A DNA stretch of 7,947 nucleotides, from assembly GCA_029883045.1 (NCBI GenBank), contig JAOUJU010000075.1, positions 1-7,947 of the forward strand. The letters are read 5' to 3'. The DNA comes from Rhodospirillaceae bacterium (GTDB lineage: Bacteria; Pseudomonadota; Alphaproteobacteria; Rhodospirillales; Magnetovibrionaceae). Of this stretch, positions 1 to 6,739 are shown one piece after another (the stretch's first letter is position 1; each line of letters starts with the position of its first letter). The notes beneath the pieces are model-generated. The model saw only the letters and a list, made by a program, of their open reading frames with translations. It did not search any database and was not told where the DNA came from. A program made the position numbers and the translations under genes.

Positions 1-194
1 ATTAATAATATGACAAGCAAGATAAAGGCAATCGGGAACAGTACGGTAACAGCACCAGAAAGAAAGCGTATTTGCATGCGCCATTTGCCACCAGCAAGGT
101 GCAAAATAACCGGAAACAAAGCGCCACATAGCGCCATATAAAGAACGATAAGAAAATTAGTTGTCAGTACGGACCAGCTACCAAAATCTTCCAT
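1..194 (-). CDS. actF: ActF, second NrfD-like membrane subunit of alternative complex III (3' part outside window)
   Basis: Only the first 64 codons are present; the gene continues past base 1. I translated it by hand from the ATG at 194-192. It begins MEDFGSWSVLTTNFLIVLYM and has a hydrophobic segment at about residues 11-33 and a second at about 45-64. Between them is the motif ILHLAGGKWR. This parallels ILHLVHADWR of ActC at the corresponding helix end, as expected for two NrfD-type subunits. In known ACIII, ActF is an integral membrane protein resembling ActC whose quinol-site role is less clear. The start lies 4 bases after the actE stop. An AGGAGG (209-204) inside the last actE codons lies 9 bases upstream of it. 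Two closer ATGs (202 and 199) lead at once to a stop or the wrong frame. The identity rests on operon position plus this short stretch. Confidence 0.85.
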   Translation of the reverse strand, partial: MEDFGSWSVLTTNFLIVLYMALCGALFPVILHLAGGKWRMQIRFLSGAVTVLFPIAFILLVILL

Positions 195-198
195 TACA

Positions 199-771
199 TC
201 ATTCCTCCTTCGGCTTTTGCATGGCTTGGGCCATGCTGGCGTCTTTTGCCAGTTGGTGCCTTACATAGTTGACCACATGCCAGCGTTCTTCGACTGATAG
301 GTCGTTTGATCCGCGCAATTCGCCGTTCATGTCGCCAGCCCGACCATAGGGCGGCATAAGTGCACCACCAAATGTAATGGTTCCGAAAATCCATCCATCG
401 GTAAAATCACCAACAAAATCTGGGTCAGTTAAATCGGGTGCACCAATTTTTTCTGATACCGGGCTTTCGGCGCGCCCCGTAAGACCATGGCATCCAGCAC
501 AATAGATTCTAAAAAGCACCCTGCCTTTGGTAAGCGATTCTTGGCTGAGCGCTATGGGGTTTGCAATTTCTTCGGTCGCGTCACGATCGGCATATTCGGT
601 TGCAATGCCGATGGTTGGAACCGAACGAGAAGGGTAAGGAGTAGTTTTTTCCTGTGGCTTTATGGAAACCTGATTAACCATATCTTTTGACCACGGCCAC
701 GCGTTAGCGTTTCCGGCAGAAAATGTTATTACTAAAACGCTAAGCAATAATAATTTTAAAGGAGCTTTCAT
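199..771 (-). CDS. actE: ActE, periplasmic monoheme cytochrome c subunit of alternative complex III
   Basis: A 190-residue class I cytochrome c. It has an N-terminal signal peptide (MKAPLK, then a hydrophobic run) with a likely signal peptidase I site after ANA, just before WPWSKDM at about residue 25. One heme-binding motif, CAGCH, lies at residues 91-95, and a probable distal methionine is M139 in GALMPPYG. The WSKDM segment and the proline-rich stretch after it are typical of ActE proteins. The role is electron transfer from the ActA/ActB arm toward a soluble carrier or oxidase. ActE of some other ACIII complexes is a lipoprotein, but no lipobox cysteine is visible here. The ATG start overlaps the actD stop by one base (TGATG). 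GAGGAG at 785-780 lies 8 bases upstream. A GTG one codon earlier (774) is possible but only 5 bases from the Shine-Dalgarno. Confidence 0.93.
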   Translation of the reverse strand: MKAPLKLLLLSVLVITFSAGNANAWPWSKDMVNQVSIKPQEKTTPYPSRSVPTIGIATEYADRDATEEIANPIALSQESLTKGRVLFRIYCAGCHGLTGRAESPVSEKIGAPDLTDPDFVGDFTDGWIFGTITFGGALMPPYGRAGDMNGELRGSNDLSVEERWHVVNYVRHQLAKDASMAQAMQKPKEE

Positions 772-1313
772 CACACGGTCTCCTCAAAAACATCAATTAC
801 CCGGTGCCTTGCAAACAGGTCGCGAACCTGTTGGCGCTGGGTATCGTCGATTCTTTCAACCACAATACCAATTTGATCAAGGCTAACTGCGTGGTTGTAA
901 AAAGGCCCACGTTTACGCATTAATCGGGCGCCTATAATAAACCCAGCAAGGGTTGCCAACACGCCAAATAAAATAAGCATTTCATAAGCTAAAACCAAAT
1001 TTGACGGAATTGTAATTACCGGTTTTCCGCCTTGGGGCTGTACGGTGAAGTTGGCTTGCGCACCAGCCAGAAAGAAAAACCCAAATACCAGACCGAATAA
1101 CCCACCAACAAAAGCAAATTTTGGAATGTTGGTTGGACGTTCGCCTAAGATGTCTTCAATTTCGGGATGTTCAATCGGTGATTTGATGCGCACGTCATCA
1201 ACCGTAATGCCAGGCACTTCGTAACGGCGAATACCAGCTATTACCTCAAACGCTTGCTCAAAATCAGCAAAAAGCCCAAATATACGGTGGTTCTGTTTTC
1301 TATGGTTTGCCAT
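771..1313 (-). CDS. actD: ActD, DUF3341 membrane subunit of alternative complex III
   Basis: A 180-residue protein of the DUF3341 family, the hallmark accessory subunit of ACIII. A soluble N-terminal domain (about 1-64, beginning MANHRKQNHRIFGLFADFEQ) is followed by a membrane hairpin: helix one at about 65-85, a loop containing GGKPVITIPSN (about 95-105), and helix two at about 106-128. A soluble C-terminal tail ends in DVFEETV. No cofactor-binding motif is present. Family members pack against the ActC/ActF membrane part and are not thought to carry redox centres. The ATG lies 2 bases after the actC stop with a G-rich Shine-Dalgarno (GGGGGG) just upstream. The stop overlaps the actE start, so translation is likely coupled. 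DUF3341 is one of the strongest markers separating this operon from other NrfD-containing complexes such as Psr, Ttr or Qrc. Confidence 0.94.
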   Translation of the reverse strand: MANHRKQNHRIFGLFADFEQAFEVIAGIRRYEVPGITVDDVRIKSPIEHPEIEDILGERPTNIPKFAFVGGLFGLVFGFFFLAGAQANFTVQPQGGKPVITIPSNLVLAYEMLILFGVLATLAGFIIGARLMRKRGPFYNHAVSLDQIGIVVERIDDTQRQQVRDLFARHRVIDVFEETV

Positions 1314-1315
1314 TT

Positions 1316-2764
1316 TTAAGACCCCCCATTATTTGTCGAGCCGGCCTCGGCAGCGGTTGGTGCACCTTTGTGCAGAACCATCATTTCGTCGACATCTTCA
1401 TAAATGGTACGCTTCCTGTGGAAGACCATTTCCTTGACCTCGTACATGGAAACACAAGGAAATACTTTTACAAAAATAAGAAACAGCATTCCAAACCAGC
1501 CAAAGCTGCCGCCAACCATTGCCCACTCAACCCAGCCGGGCCACATTATGTTCCAGCCCCATGGATGGTAACCTAGGGAAAGGGTGGGCGTGACAATCAT
1601 CCAGCGTTCTAACCACATACCGACGTTAAGCAACACTGATACAACGAACAGGAATTTCATGTTGCGCCTAGCCCACTTGGACAACAGCGTGAACGGCAAG
1701 AACATACCAAATGCGATCATTCCCCAGAAGAACGGTGCGTACGGGCCAAAGGCCTTGGCCAGAAGAACCTCTTTGGATGGAATATCGTGGCCATACCAAA
1801 CTGAAGCAAATTCAACCAAGTTTAGGTATGTCCAAACCATGGCAATAACAAAGGTTAGTTTACAGACCTTATCCAAAATAGGGAACGTCATGTATTCTTC
1901 AAACTTGAAAAAATACCTGAGTAAAATAAATAGCGTAATAATTGCGGCACATCCGGAATAAAGCGCACCTGCCACGAAATATGGTGGGAAGGTGGTTACA
2001 TGCCAGCCCGGCATAATGGCCATGGCAAAATCCATCGACACGATTGAATGTACAGAAACCGCTAGCGGTATAAGGAAGCACGCAATCATCAGGTATGTGA
2101 TGCGGAAATTGCGCCATTGCCTGTCATCGCCGTGCCAACCAAGCGATAGCCAGGTATAAAGTTTTTTACGCCATCCTTTTGTGTTGTCGCGGCAAATCGC
2201 CAAATCGGGAATCATGCCAATATAAAGAAACAATACAGATGACGTAAGATAAGTGGTGATGGCAAACGCGTCCCAAATTAGTGGCGATCTGAAATTGGGC
2301 CAAATGCCGCGATCGGTCATGTATGGCATAACCCAGTAAAAGTTCCAAACCCGTCCTAAATGTATCACCGGAAAAATTCCCGCCGTCATTAACGAAAAAG
2401 TGGTCATAGCTTCGGCAAAACGATAAATGGGTTTACGCCAATCGGCATGAACTAGGTGCAAAATAGCCGAAAGAAGGGTGCCGGAATGGCTCATCCCGAT
2501 CCAAAAAACAAAGGTGGAAATATACAAATCCCACATATGTGAAGTATTAAGCAACGCCGCGCCCATGCCGTACATATATTGGTAAACTTCGGCATAAATC
2601 ATCACGCTGAACAGGGCCACAGAAATGGCCATGGCAATCCAATAGCCACGCCGTGGGTTTTCCATTGAACGCAGAACGTCTTGGTTGATTTTGGCCCAAG
2701 CGATATTTTCGTCAATATCTTTGGTCTGGGTTTCGCTCAGGTGTTTTAGTGCGGCTTCGCTCAT
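1316..2764 (-). CDS. actC: ActC, NrfD-like quinol-oxidising membrane subunit of alternative complex III
   Basis: A 482-residue integral membrane protein of the NrfD/PsrC family. I read ten hydrophobic segments at about residues 41-62, 79-103, 116-136, 162-186, 222-243, 260-284, 300-322, 341-361, 369-390 and 413-436. A hydrophilic N-terminal extension (about 40 residues) and a charged C-terminal tail are also present. Candidate quinol-site or proton-path residues are H93 in the SHSGT motif, H135 in FPVIHLGR, D165, H239 and D245; these are inferred from conservation in the family and not proven. ActC sits below the iron-sulfur subunit and is the accepted quinol-binding subunit. The ATG lies 3 bases after the actB2 TAA and is preceded by GGGAGGAA, which overlaps the end of actB2. 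Its length fits ActC rather than the shorter NrfD or PsrC proteins. Confidence 0.95.
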   Translation of the reverse strand: MSEAALKHLSETQTKDIDENIAWAKINQDVLRSMENPRRGYWIAMAISVALFSVMIYAEVYQYMYGMGAALLNTSHMWDLYISTFVFWIGMSHSGTLLSAILHLVHADWRKPIYRFAEAMTTFSLMTAGIFPVIHLGRVWNFYWVMPYMTDRGIWPNFRSPLIWDAFAITTYLTSSVLFLYIGMIPDLAICRDNTKGWRKKLYTWLSLGWHGDDRQWRNFRITYLMIACFLIPLAVSVHSIVSMDFAMAIMPGWHVTTFPPYFVAGALYSGCAAIITLFILLRYFFKFEEYMTFPILDKVCKLTFVIAMVWTYLNLVEFASVWYGHDIPSKEVLLAKAFGPYAPFFWGMIAFGMFLPFTLLSKWARRNMKFLFVVSVLLNVGMWLERWMIVTPTLSLGYHPWGWNIMWPGWVEWAMVGGSFGWFGMLFLIFVKVFPCVSMYEVKEMVFHRKRTIYEDVDEMMVLHKGAPTAAEAGSTNNGGS

Positions 2765-2767
2765 GGT

Positions 2768-3637
2768 TTATTCCTCCCGCACACGTTCAAGATAAAGGAC
2801 GCTAGGATCGGTGTTCAGTTCCTCAAACACGCGGTATCCCCTTAATTTTGGGTTTTCTCTGTCTTGTTTATATTTGCCAAGTTTTACCTGTTGGCGTTCC
2901 CATGCTTGGGTTACTTTGCTTTCGGAATTTAACAAATCGCCAAACATAATTGCTTGGGTTGGGCAGGTTTGCTGGCAAGCAGTTTTTACTTCGTCATCTT
3001 TGACTTTGCGGTTTTCCATTTTTGCCTTGTCCTTGGCGGCACGAATACGCTGAATACAGAAAGTGCATTTTTCCATCACACCTTTTTCGCGCACGGTAAT
3101 ATCTGGATTAAGCTGTTGCTTCATCGGTTCGGGCCACGCACCGTCTTCATCGGTGTAGGAATAAAAATTAAATACCCGCAAACGGTATGGGCAGTTGTTG
3201 GCACAATAACGCGAACCGATACAACGATTGTAAATTTGGGCATTAAGGCCATCTGGCGTGTGGTAAGTTGCCGCTACTGGGCAAACTGGCTCGCAAGTTG
3301 CGGCATTGCATTGCTGACACATCATCGGCAAAAAAGAAGCGCCGCGTTCTTGCATTGCGTTTTCATCATCTATTGCGCCGGGGTCAATGTCGGGCTCATC
3401 AAAATAGCGCTCCACCCGAAGCCACTGCATTGATTGGCGCGCTTTGTATTTTTCTTCGCCGACGGTAGCTATGTTGTTTTCTGCATAGCATGCCACCGAA
3501 CAAGCATTGCACCCAGTGCATTTATCAAGATCTATAACCATTCCCCACATGTGTTCATACTTGTGGTGGCCACCTTCTTCGATGCCTTTGGTGTAATCGG
3601 TCCAGCCTTTTAATATATTTCCGAATAGAGATGACAT
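2768..3637 (-). CDS. actB2: ActB2, periplasmic iron-sulfur subunit with three 4Fe-4S and one 3Fe-4S site
   Basis: A 289-residue ferredoxin-type electron-transfer protein related to PsrB, TtrB and NrfC. Four cysteine groups are visible: C40/C43/C46/C50, C107/C110/C115/C119, C139/C145/C149 in CIGSRYCANNCPY, and C191/C194/C221/C225. In the third group the usual second cysteine is serine (S142). That is the signature of a 3Fe-4S cluster and matches the known ActB content of three 4Fe-4S clusters and one 3Fe-4S cluster. The protein has no signal peptide of its own. It is presumably exported folded together with ActB1 through the Tat pathway. In many ACIII operons this domain is fused to the C terminus of ActB1; here it is a separate gene starting 3 bases after the actB1 stop, in the same frame, with its own GGAGGG. 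It should wire the ActC quinol site to the ActA hemes. Confidence 0.95.
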   Translation of the reverse strand: MSSLFGNILKGWTDYTKGIEEGGHHKYEHMWGMVIDLDKCTGCNACSVACYAENNIATVGEEKYKARQSMQWLRVERYFDEPDIDPGAIDDENAMQERGASFLPMMCQQCNAATCEPVCPVAATYHTPDGLNAQIYNRCIGSRYCANNCPYRLRVFNFYSYTDEDGAWPEPMKQQLNPDITVREKGVMEKCTFCIQRIRAAKDKAKMENRKVKDDEVKTACQQTCPTQAIMFGDLLNSESKVTQAWERQQVKLGKYKQDRENPKLRGYRVFEELNTDPSVLYLERVREE

Positions 3638-3640
3638 TGA

Positions 3641-5821
3641 TCAGGTCCCTCCTTCAGTGATGCGCTGTTTATCGGCGCTTATTGTGGCAACAAGTTTACG
3701 CCCGTGTTGACGATCAATTTCCATCAACTTGGCAAGAGGTTTGTTTTTTCCGGCATTTTTAACTTCAACTCGGGTTGCCGCGGTTGCAATTTCACCAGTT
3801 TTAGCGTCAACCCCACCGTCAAGAATAAAAAGCGGGTTTACGCCATTGTTTTTTGCGTAGCGCCCAAGCGCACTATGGCCGCGCCCAATAGGAACGGCGA
3901 TGGCACCGGGATGAATGCCTTTGTAAATAAATGCACGCGTGGTTATTTCCCCGTTCGATGATTTAATGGTTACGTAATCACCATCTTTAATACCAAGTGA
4001 CTTGGCAGTTTTGGGGTGAAGCTCTGCCCATGAATCCCATACTACTTTGGAAATTTGGTCAGGTGATTCTTGTAACCACGGAAGGTTGGCACCCCGCCCA
4101 TCCCACATACCCATTCTTGCGCTGGCAATTAACGTCAAGCCTCCATCGGTGGCGGTATTTGCTGTTTGTGATATTTTGCCATCGATATAAGAAAGTTTAC
4201 GCCCAAGCGATGGAACTGGGGTTTGACCCGCCATCAAGAAACTGTTCCATTCTTTTTCGCTATCGGTTTTCTTAAGAACGCTTATGGCGCTACGTAGATA
4301 GCCATAATAATCATCATATTCATCCAACCCCGGCGCACCCGCTTGCTTCGCTAGGCCCAAAACCACATCACCAAAGCCACGCGTGTTGCTGAATACCGGT
4401 TCCATTAATGGCTGTTGCAGGGCCAGATTACGCGTTCCTGTACTATAGGCCGGAATGTGGCTGCCCCAATCTTCTAGCGATGATGCCAAGGGTAAAACCA
4501 CATCGGCAGCACTTGCCGTTTCATCCAACATGGAAGAAAGCACAACTTTAAAACCAATTTTATTCCATCCCTCATCCATTTTTATAGATTTAGGTGCAAG
4601 GAAAAGAGGGTTTGTACCAGATACGAACAAGACATCAATTTTGCCCTTGTTGGCGTCAACAGCCAAATCTTTTAGGTTGGCGCTGTTGCCTTCAATTAAA
4701 CCAAGCTGGGGATATGCAAGTTCGCGCCCCGACGTAATGGTGACCCCGATGTTGCCCAATATTTGGTTCAACATTAATGCTGCGGCGGCTGCCGAATAAC
4801 CGTTTGCATTGGCAGTGGCAGTTCCACCAGCTAAAACGATACTGGGACTATTTGCTGCCAATGATGCGGCTATTTTTTCAATTCTATCTGCTGGAACATC
4901 ACAAATGCTGGCGGCTGTTGCCGGATCATGTTCATTGATAAGCGATTTTGTTGCGTTTGAAATACCACTGCCTGAAATACCGTGTTTGTTCATCAGGGCA
5001 TTGGCTACGCCCAAAGCAAGCGATGTTTCTGTTCCGGGTTTTATTCCGACCCAATGATCGGCATTACCGCCCGTAAGTGACATAGCGGGTTCTGCCTGTA
5101 TGAGGGTGCCACGCGGGACGCTACGAAATTCACCATAATGTGCAGCAAAATGAACGGGCGAAATAAACGTTGCCAAGAAATCAGCACCGAGCGAGAAAAT
5201 AACCTTTGCCTTATCAAGATGTATCTCGGGGTTGGGATCACCAATAATATCGCCGCATGCTGTTTGCCAGACATTAGCGTTTATTTGTTCAATGGCGTAA
5301 TGGTTAGAGCCGCCAATTGCACTAAGATGGGTTTCAACCACAACCCTTTGATGGCCGCTGATGGCGCCCGTTGCCCATGCGGCTTTACCTGAATTAGCTT
5401 TTTCATTTATTAGTGAAAGTGCGTCATCCCAGCTGGCCTCAACCAATGATCCATTTTTACGAACCAGTGGGTTAGCTATGCGGTCGGGGTTGAAATGGCT
5501 TTGTAAGGTTGCTTGGCCCATTTGGCAAAGCCGGCCCATGTTAACACTAGAATCTGGGTTGCCTTCTAGCTTTAGAACGCGCCCCTCGCGCACCCGTCCA
5601 TGTATTGAACATCCGCCAGCGCATCCCAGACAGGTCGACGCATACCATACGCCAACACCGGGAATCACATATTCATCAGGTGCAAGATAGGAAATAACAT
5701 TTTCTTCGCCTTGTTCGAGCGTAACATACGAAGGAAGGTCGCACCCAGCCAGCGCCACGCCCGCTCCGCCAAGGCCAAGCCCTTTGAGGAATTGTCTACG
5801 ATCAAGTTTGCTCTGGCTCAT
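3641..5821 (-). CDS. actB1: ActB1, Tat-exported molybdopterin-oxidoreductase-like lipoprotein subunit of alternative complex III
   Basis: A 726-residue member of the molybdopterin oxidoreductase superfamily. The N terminus has a Tat signal (DRRQFLKG, residues 7-14), a hydrophobic stretch and a lipobox LAGC, so C27 is likely lipidated after export. A motif of the form CX2CX3CX27C follows (C64, C67, C71, C99), matching the FS0 4Fe-4S motif of true molybdoenzymes. Next come a GADF segment (212-215) typical of ActB1, a nucleotide-type motif DHWVGIKPGTE (255-265), and a C-terminal cofactor-domain fold from about 562. ActB1 of characterised ACIII carries no molybdenum and acts as a structural scaffold. 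Whether C189 or the four-cysteine motif binds anything here is unknown. I chose the ATG at 5821: GGAGAG (5836-5831) sits 9 bases upstream, and it places the twin arginines at residues 8-9. An upstream in-frame ATG at 5854 overlaps actA and has no clear Shine-Dalgarno. Confidence 0.93.
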   Translation of the reverse strand: MSQSKLDRRQFLKGLGLGGAGVALAGCDLPSYVTLEQGEENVISYLAPDEYVIPGVGVWYASTCLGCAGGCSIHGRVREGRVLKLEGNPDSSVNMGRLCQMGQATLQSHFNPDRIANPLVRKNGSLVEASWDDALSLINEKANSGKAAWATGAISGHQRVVVETHLSAIGGSNHYAIEQINANVWQTACGDIIGDPNPEIHLDKAKVIFSLGADFLATFISPVHFAAHYGEFRSVPRGTLIQAEPAMSLTGGNADHWVGIKPGTETSLALGVANALMNKHGISGSGISNATKSLINEHDPATAASICDVPADRIEKIAASLAANSPSIVLAGGTATANANGYSAAAAALMLNQILGNIGVTITSGRELAYPQLGLIEGNSANLKDLAVDANKGKIDVLFVSGTNPLFLAPKSIKMDEGWNKIGFKVVLSSMLDETASAADVVLPLASSLEDWGSHIPAYSTGTRNLALQQPLMEPVFSNTRGFGDVVLGLAKQAGAPGLDEYDDYYGYLRSAISVLKKTDSEKEWNSFLMAGQTPVPSLGRKLSYIDGKISQTANTATDGGLTLIASARMGMWDGRGANLPWLQESPDQISKVVWDSWAELHPKTAKSLGIKDGDYVTIKSSNGEITTRAFIYKGIHPGAIAVPIGRGHSALGRYAKNNGVNPLFILDGGVDAKTGEIATAATRVEVKNAGKNKPLAKLMEIDRQHGRKLVATISADKQRITEGGT

Positions 5822-5830
5822 GGTTTTTAT

Positions 5831-5836
5831 CTCTCC
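5831..5836 (-). promoter_or_regulatory. Shine-Dalgarno of actB1, decides its start
   Basis: GGAGAG on the minus strand lies 9 bases upstream of the ATG at 5821 and just after the actA stop codon (5844-5842). It supports starting ActB1 at 5821 rather than at the ATG 11 codons earlier, which lies within actA. Confidence 0.7.
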
Positions 5837-5841
5837 AGATT

Positions 5842-6486
5842 TTACTTGTGACATTTGGTGCAGTCAGATGGGCCTTCGTTGGCCTCGTGACAGCGAATAC
5901 AAAAGCCCATGGTTAGGGGCCGCGATTTTTTAGCCACAGTCATTTCGGCAATATCGCCATGACACATGGAACACACGCGCTTGGCGTCAGATACGTCTAG
6001 TTCCTCGTTATCAAACAAAAAACGTTTCAGATGGCGCTGGTGGGTAAAGTGAACAAAGTCTGGCAGGTCATGTACCTTGTTCCATTTGGGGCTTTCGCCT
6101 TTTTCCCACATGGCGGTCAGTTTTTGTATTTCCGGTTTATCGGTGGCTATTACGGTATGACACCCCATGCATTTAGAAAGGGGCGGGATGCCCGAAACCT
6201 TGGAGCGCCTTGCATAGGTATGGCAAAACATGCAGTTGATTTCGTTGTCGCCAGCATGGATTTTGTGGGAAAAATTAATGGGCTGGGGAACGTCGATACC
6301 AGTGAATTTTTCATCCGGGTATTGGGTACCGGGCACAATCGGTCCAGGGACCACGTCCTCGCCCACATAATGAAGTTTTTGATCAAGCACCTGCGCTGCG
6401 ATTACAATTATTGCACCCACAAACACCATAAGCATGCTTAGGCGTATCCACGGAATTGATCTTTTCGTCGAGCTGTCCTTGACCAT
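5842..6486 (-). CDS. actA: ActA, membrane-anchored pentaheme cytochrome c subunit of alternative complex III
   Basis: A 214-residue multiheme cytochrome c. One hydrophobic segment at about residues 12-34 acts as an uncleaved membrane anchor, and the rest is periplasmic. There are five CXXCH heme motifs: CMFCH (85-89), CMGCH (106-110), CSMCH (172-176), CIRCH (196-200) and CTKCH (209-213). Likely distal heme ligands include histidines in NFSHKIH (H74, H77) and in VHFTHQRH (H146, H149, H152). The blocks ARRSKVSGIP and KVHDLPDFVHF are characteristic of ActA. The protein accepts electrons from the ActB clusters and passes them on toward ActE or an external acceptor. It is the first gene of the operon. 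I chose the ATG at 6486, which has AGGGGGAG 10 bases upstream; a TTG nine codons earlier (6513) overlaps that ribosome-binding site and is unlikely. Confidence 0.95.
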   Translation of the reverse strand: MVKDSSTKRSIPWIRLSMLMVFVGAIIVIAAQVLDQKLHYVGEDVVPGPIVPGTQYPDEKFTGIDVPQPINFSHKIHAGDNEINCMFCHTYARRSKVSGIPPLSKCMGCHTVIATDKPEIQKLTAMWEKGESPKWNKVHDLPDFVHFTHQRHLKRFLFDNEELDVSDAKRVCSMCHGDIAEMTVAKKSRPLTMGFCIRCHEANEGPSDCTKCHK

Positions 6487-6496
6487 ATGGCCGATG

Positions 6497-6504
6497 CTCC
6501 CCCT
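6497..6504 (-). promoter_or_regulatory. Shine-Dalgarno of actA, decides its start
   Basis: AGGGGGAG on the minus strand lies 10 bases upstream of the ATG at 6486. A start at the in-frame TTG (6513) would put this site inside the coding region, so it argues for the shorter protein. Confidence 0.7.
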
Positions 6505-6522
6505 ATTGAACAATCCTAGCGC

Positions 6523-6537
6523 CGTGCAAGTAATATT
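6523..6537. repeat. Direct repeat, copy proximal to actA (possible operator)
   Basis: On the plus strand this is CGTGCAAGTAATATT. It matches the copy at 6555-6569 at 13 of 15 positions (CGTNNAAGTAATATT). The two copies start 32 bases apart, close to three helical turns, on either side of the TATAAT at 6546-6551. This arrangement would suit a regulator binding one face of the DNA. No known regulator's site was recognised. Confidence 0.45.
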
Positions 6538-6554
6538 AGTTAATTATTATATAA

Positions 6555-6569
6555 CGTTTAAGTAATATT
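6555..6569. repeat. Direct repeat, copy distal to actA (possible operator)
   Basis: On the plus strand this is CGTTTAAGTAATATT, the partner of the copy at 6523-6537. It lies just upstream (in the minus-strand sense) of the candidate -10 element, in the -35/-10 spacer region. The surrounding sequence is AT-rich, so a chance match cannot be excluded. Confidence 0.45.
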
Positions 6570-6739
6570 CATGTAATGTGCGTTAAGGAAAGTCATAATT
6601 ATTATTTTTATACAGTAAATATAACTATACAAAGAAAAATTGTATTTGCTACTACTATGTGGTGGGGGATGTATCTACCCATACGGGGGGCAGCTGTTTT
6701 GGGCAATTAATGCCTTAATCAACAATAAATTAATTGATT

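Larger units (their letters stand above)
6487..6739 (-). promoter_or_regulatory. Intergenic leader and probable promoter region of the act operon
   Basis: This is the only sizeable non-coding stretch in the window, lying between the cca stop and actA. It is strongly AT-rich at about 6540-6660. On the minus strand a perfect TATAAT (6551-6546) lies about 60 bases upstream of actA, but no good -35 box sits at the standard distance. An alternative pair is TTAAAC (6561-6556), 17 bases of spacing, then TAATAT. Nearer the cca end (6661-6690) the plus strand carries runs of five and six G. A weak AT-rich inverted repeat, AATCAA with TTGATT, lies right after the cca stop but lacks a GC stem and a following T run, so I do not call a terminator. 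No RNA gene is recognisable. The promoter location is inferred; the exact start site is not determinable by eye. Confidence 0.5.

Noticed and set aside
2954..3433. 159-codon open frame on the plus strand opposite actB2, and similar plus-strand frames across the window
   Set aside because: They lie entirely opposite genes with clear family motifs, have no recognisable domain, and translate to low-complexity Cys/Trp/Arg-rich strings typical of antisense frames.
3638..3643. TGA at the actB1 end as a selenocysteine or recoded codon
   Set aside because: TGA also ends actD and actE, no selenocysteine insertion context is apparent, and a strong ribosome-binding site with ATG follows at once.
3641..6486. 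Polysulfide, tetrathionate or Qrc-type molybdoenzyme operon instead of ACIII
   Set aside because: The pentaheme ActA, DUF3341 ActD, monoheme ActE and second NrfD-like subunit together are specific to ACIII; Psr/Ttr lack them, and Qrc has a hexaheme protein and no DUF3341 subunit.
6608..6682. 24-codon minus-strand frame (MGRYIPHH, then a hydrophobic stretch) in the act leader
   Set aside because: It could resemble a small membrane peptide, but the bases upstream are a C-tract with no Shine-Dalgarno, and AT-rich DNA gives hydrophobic codons by chance.
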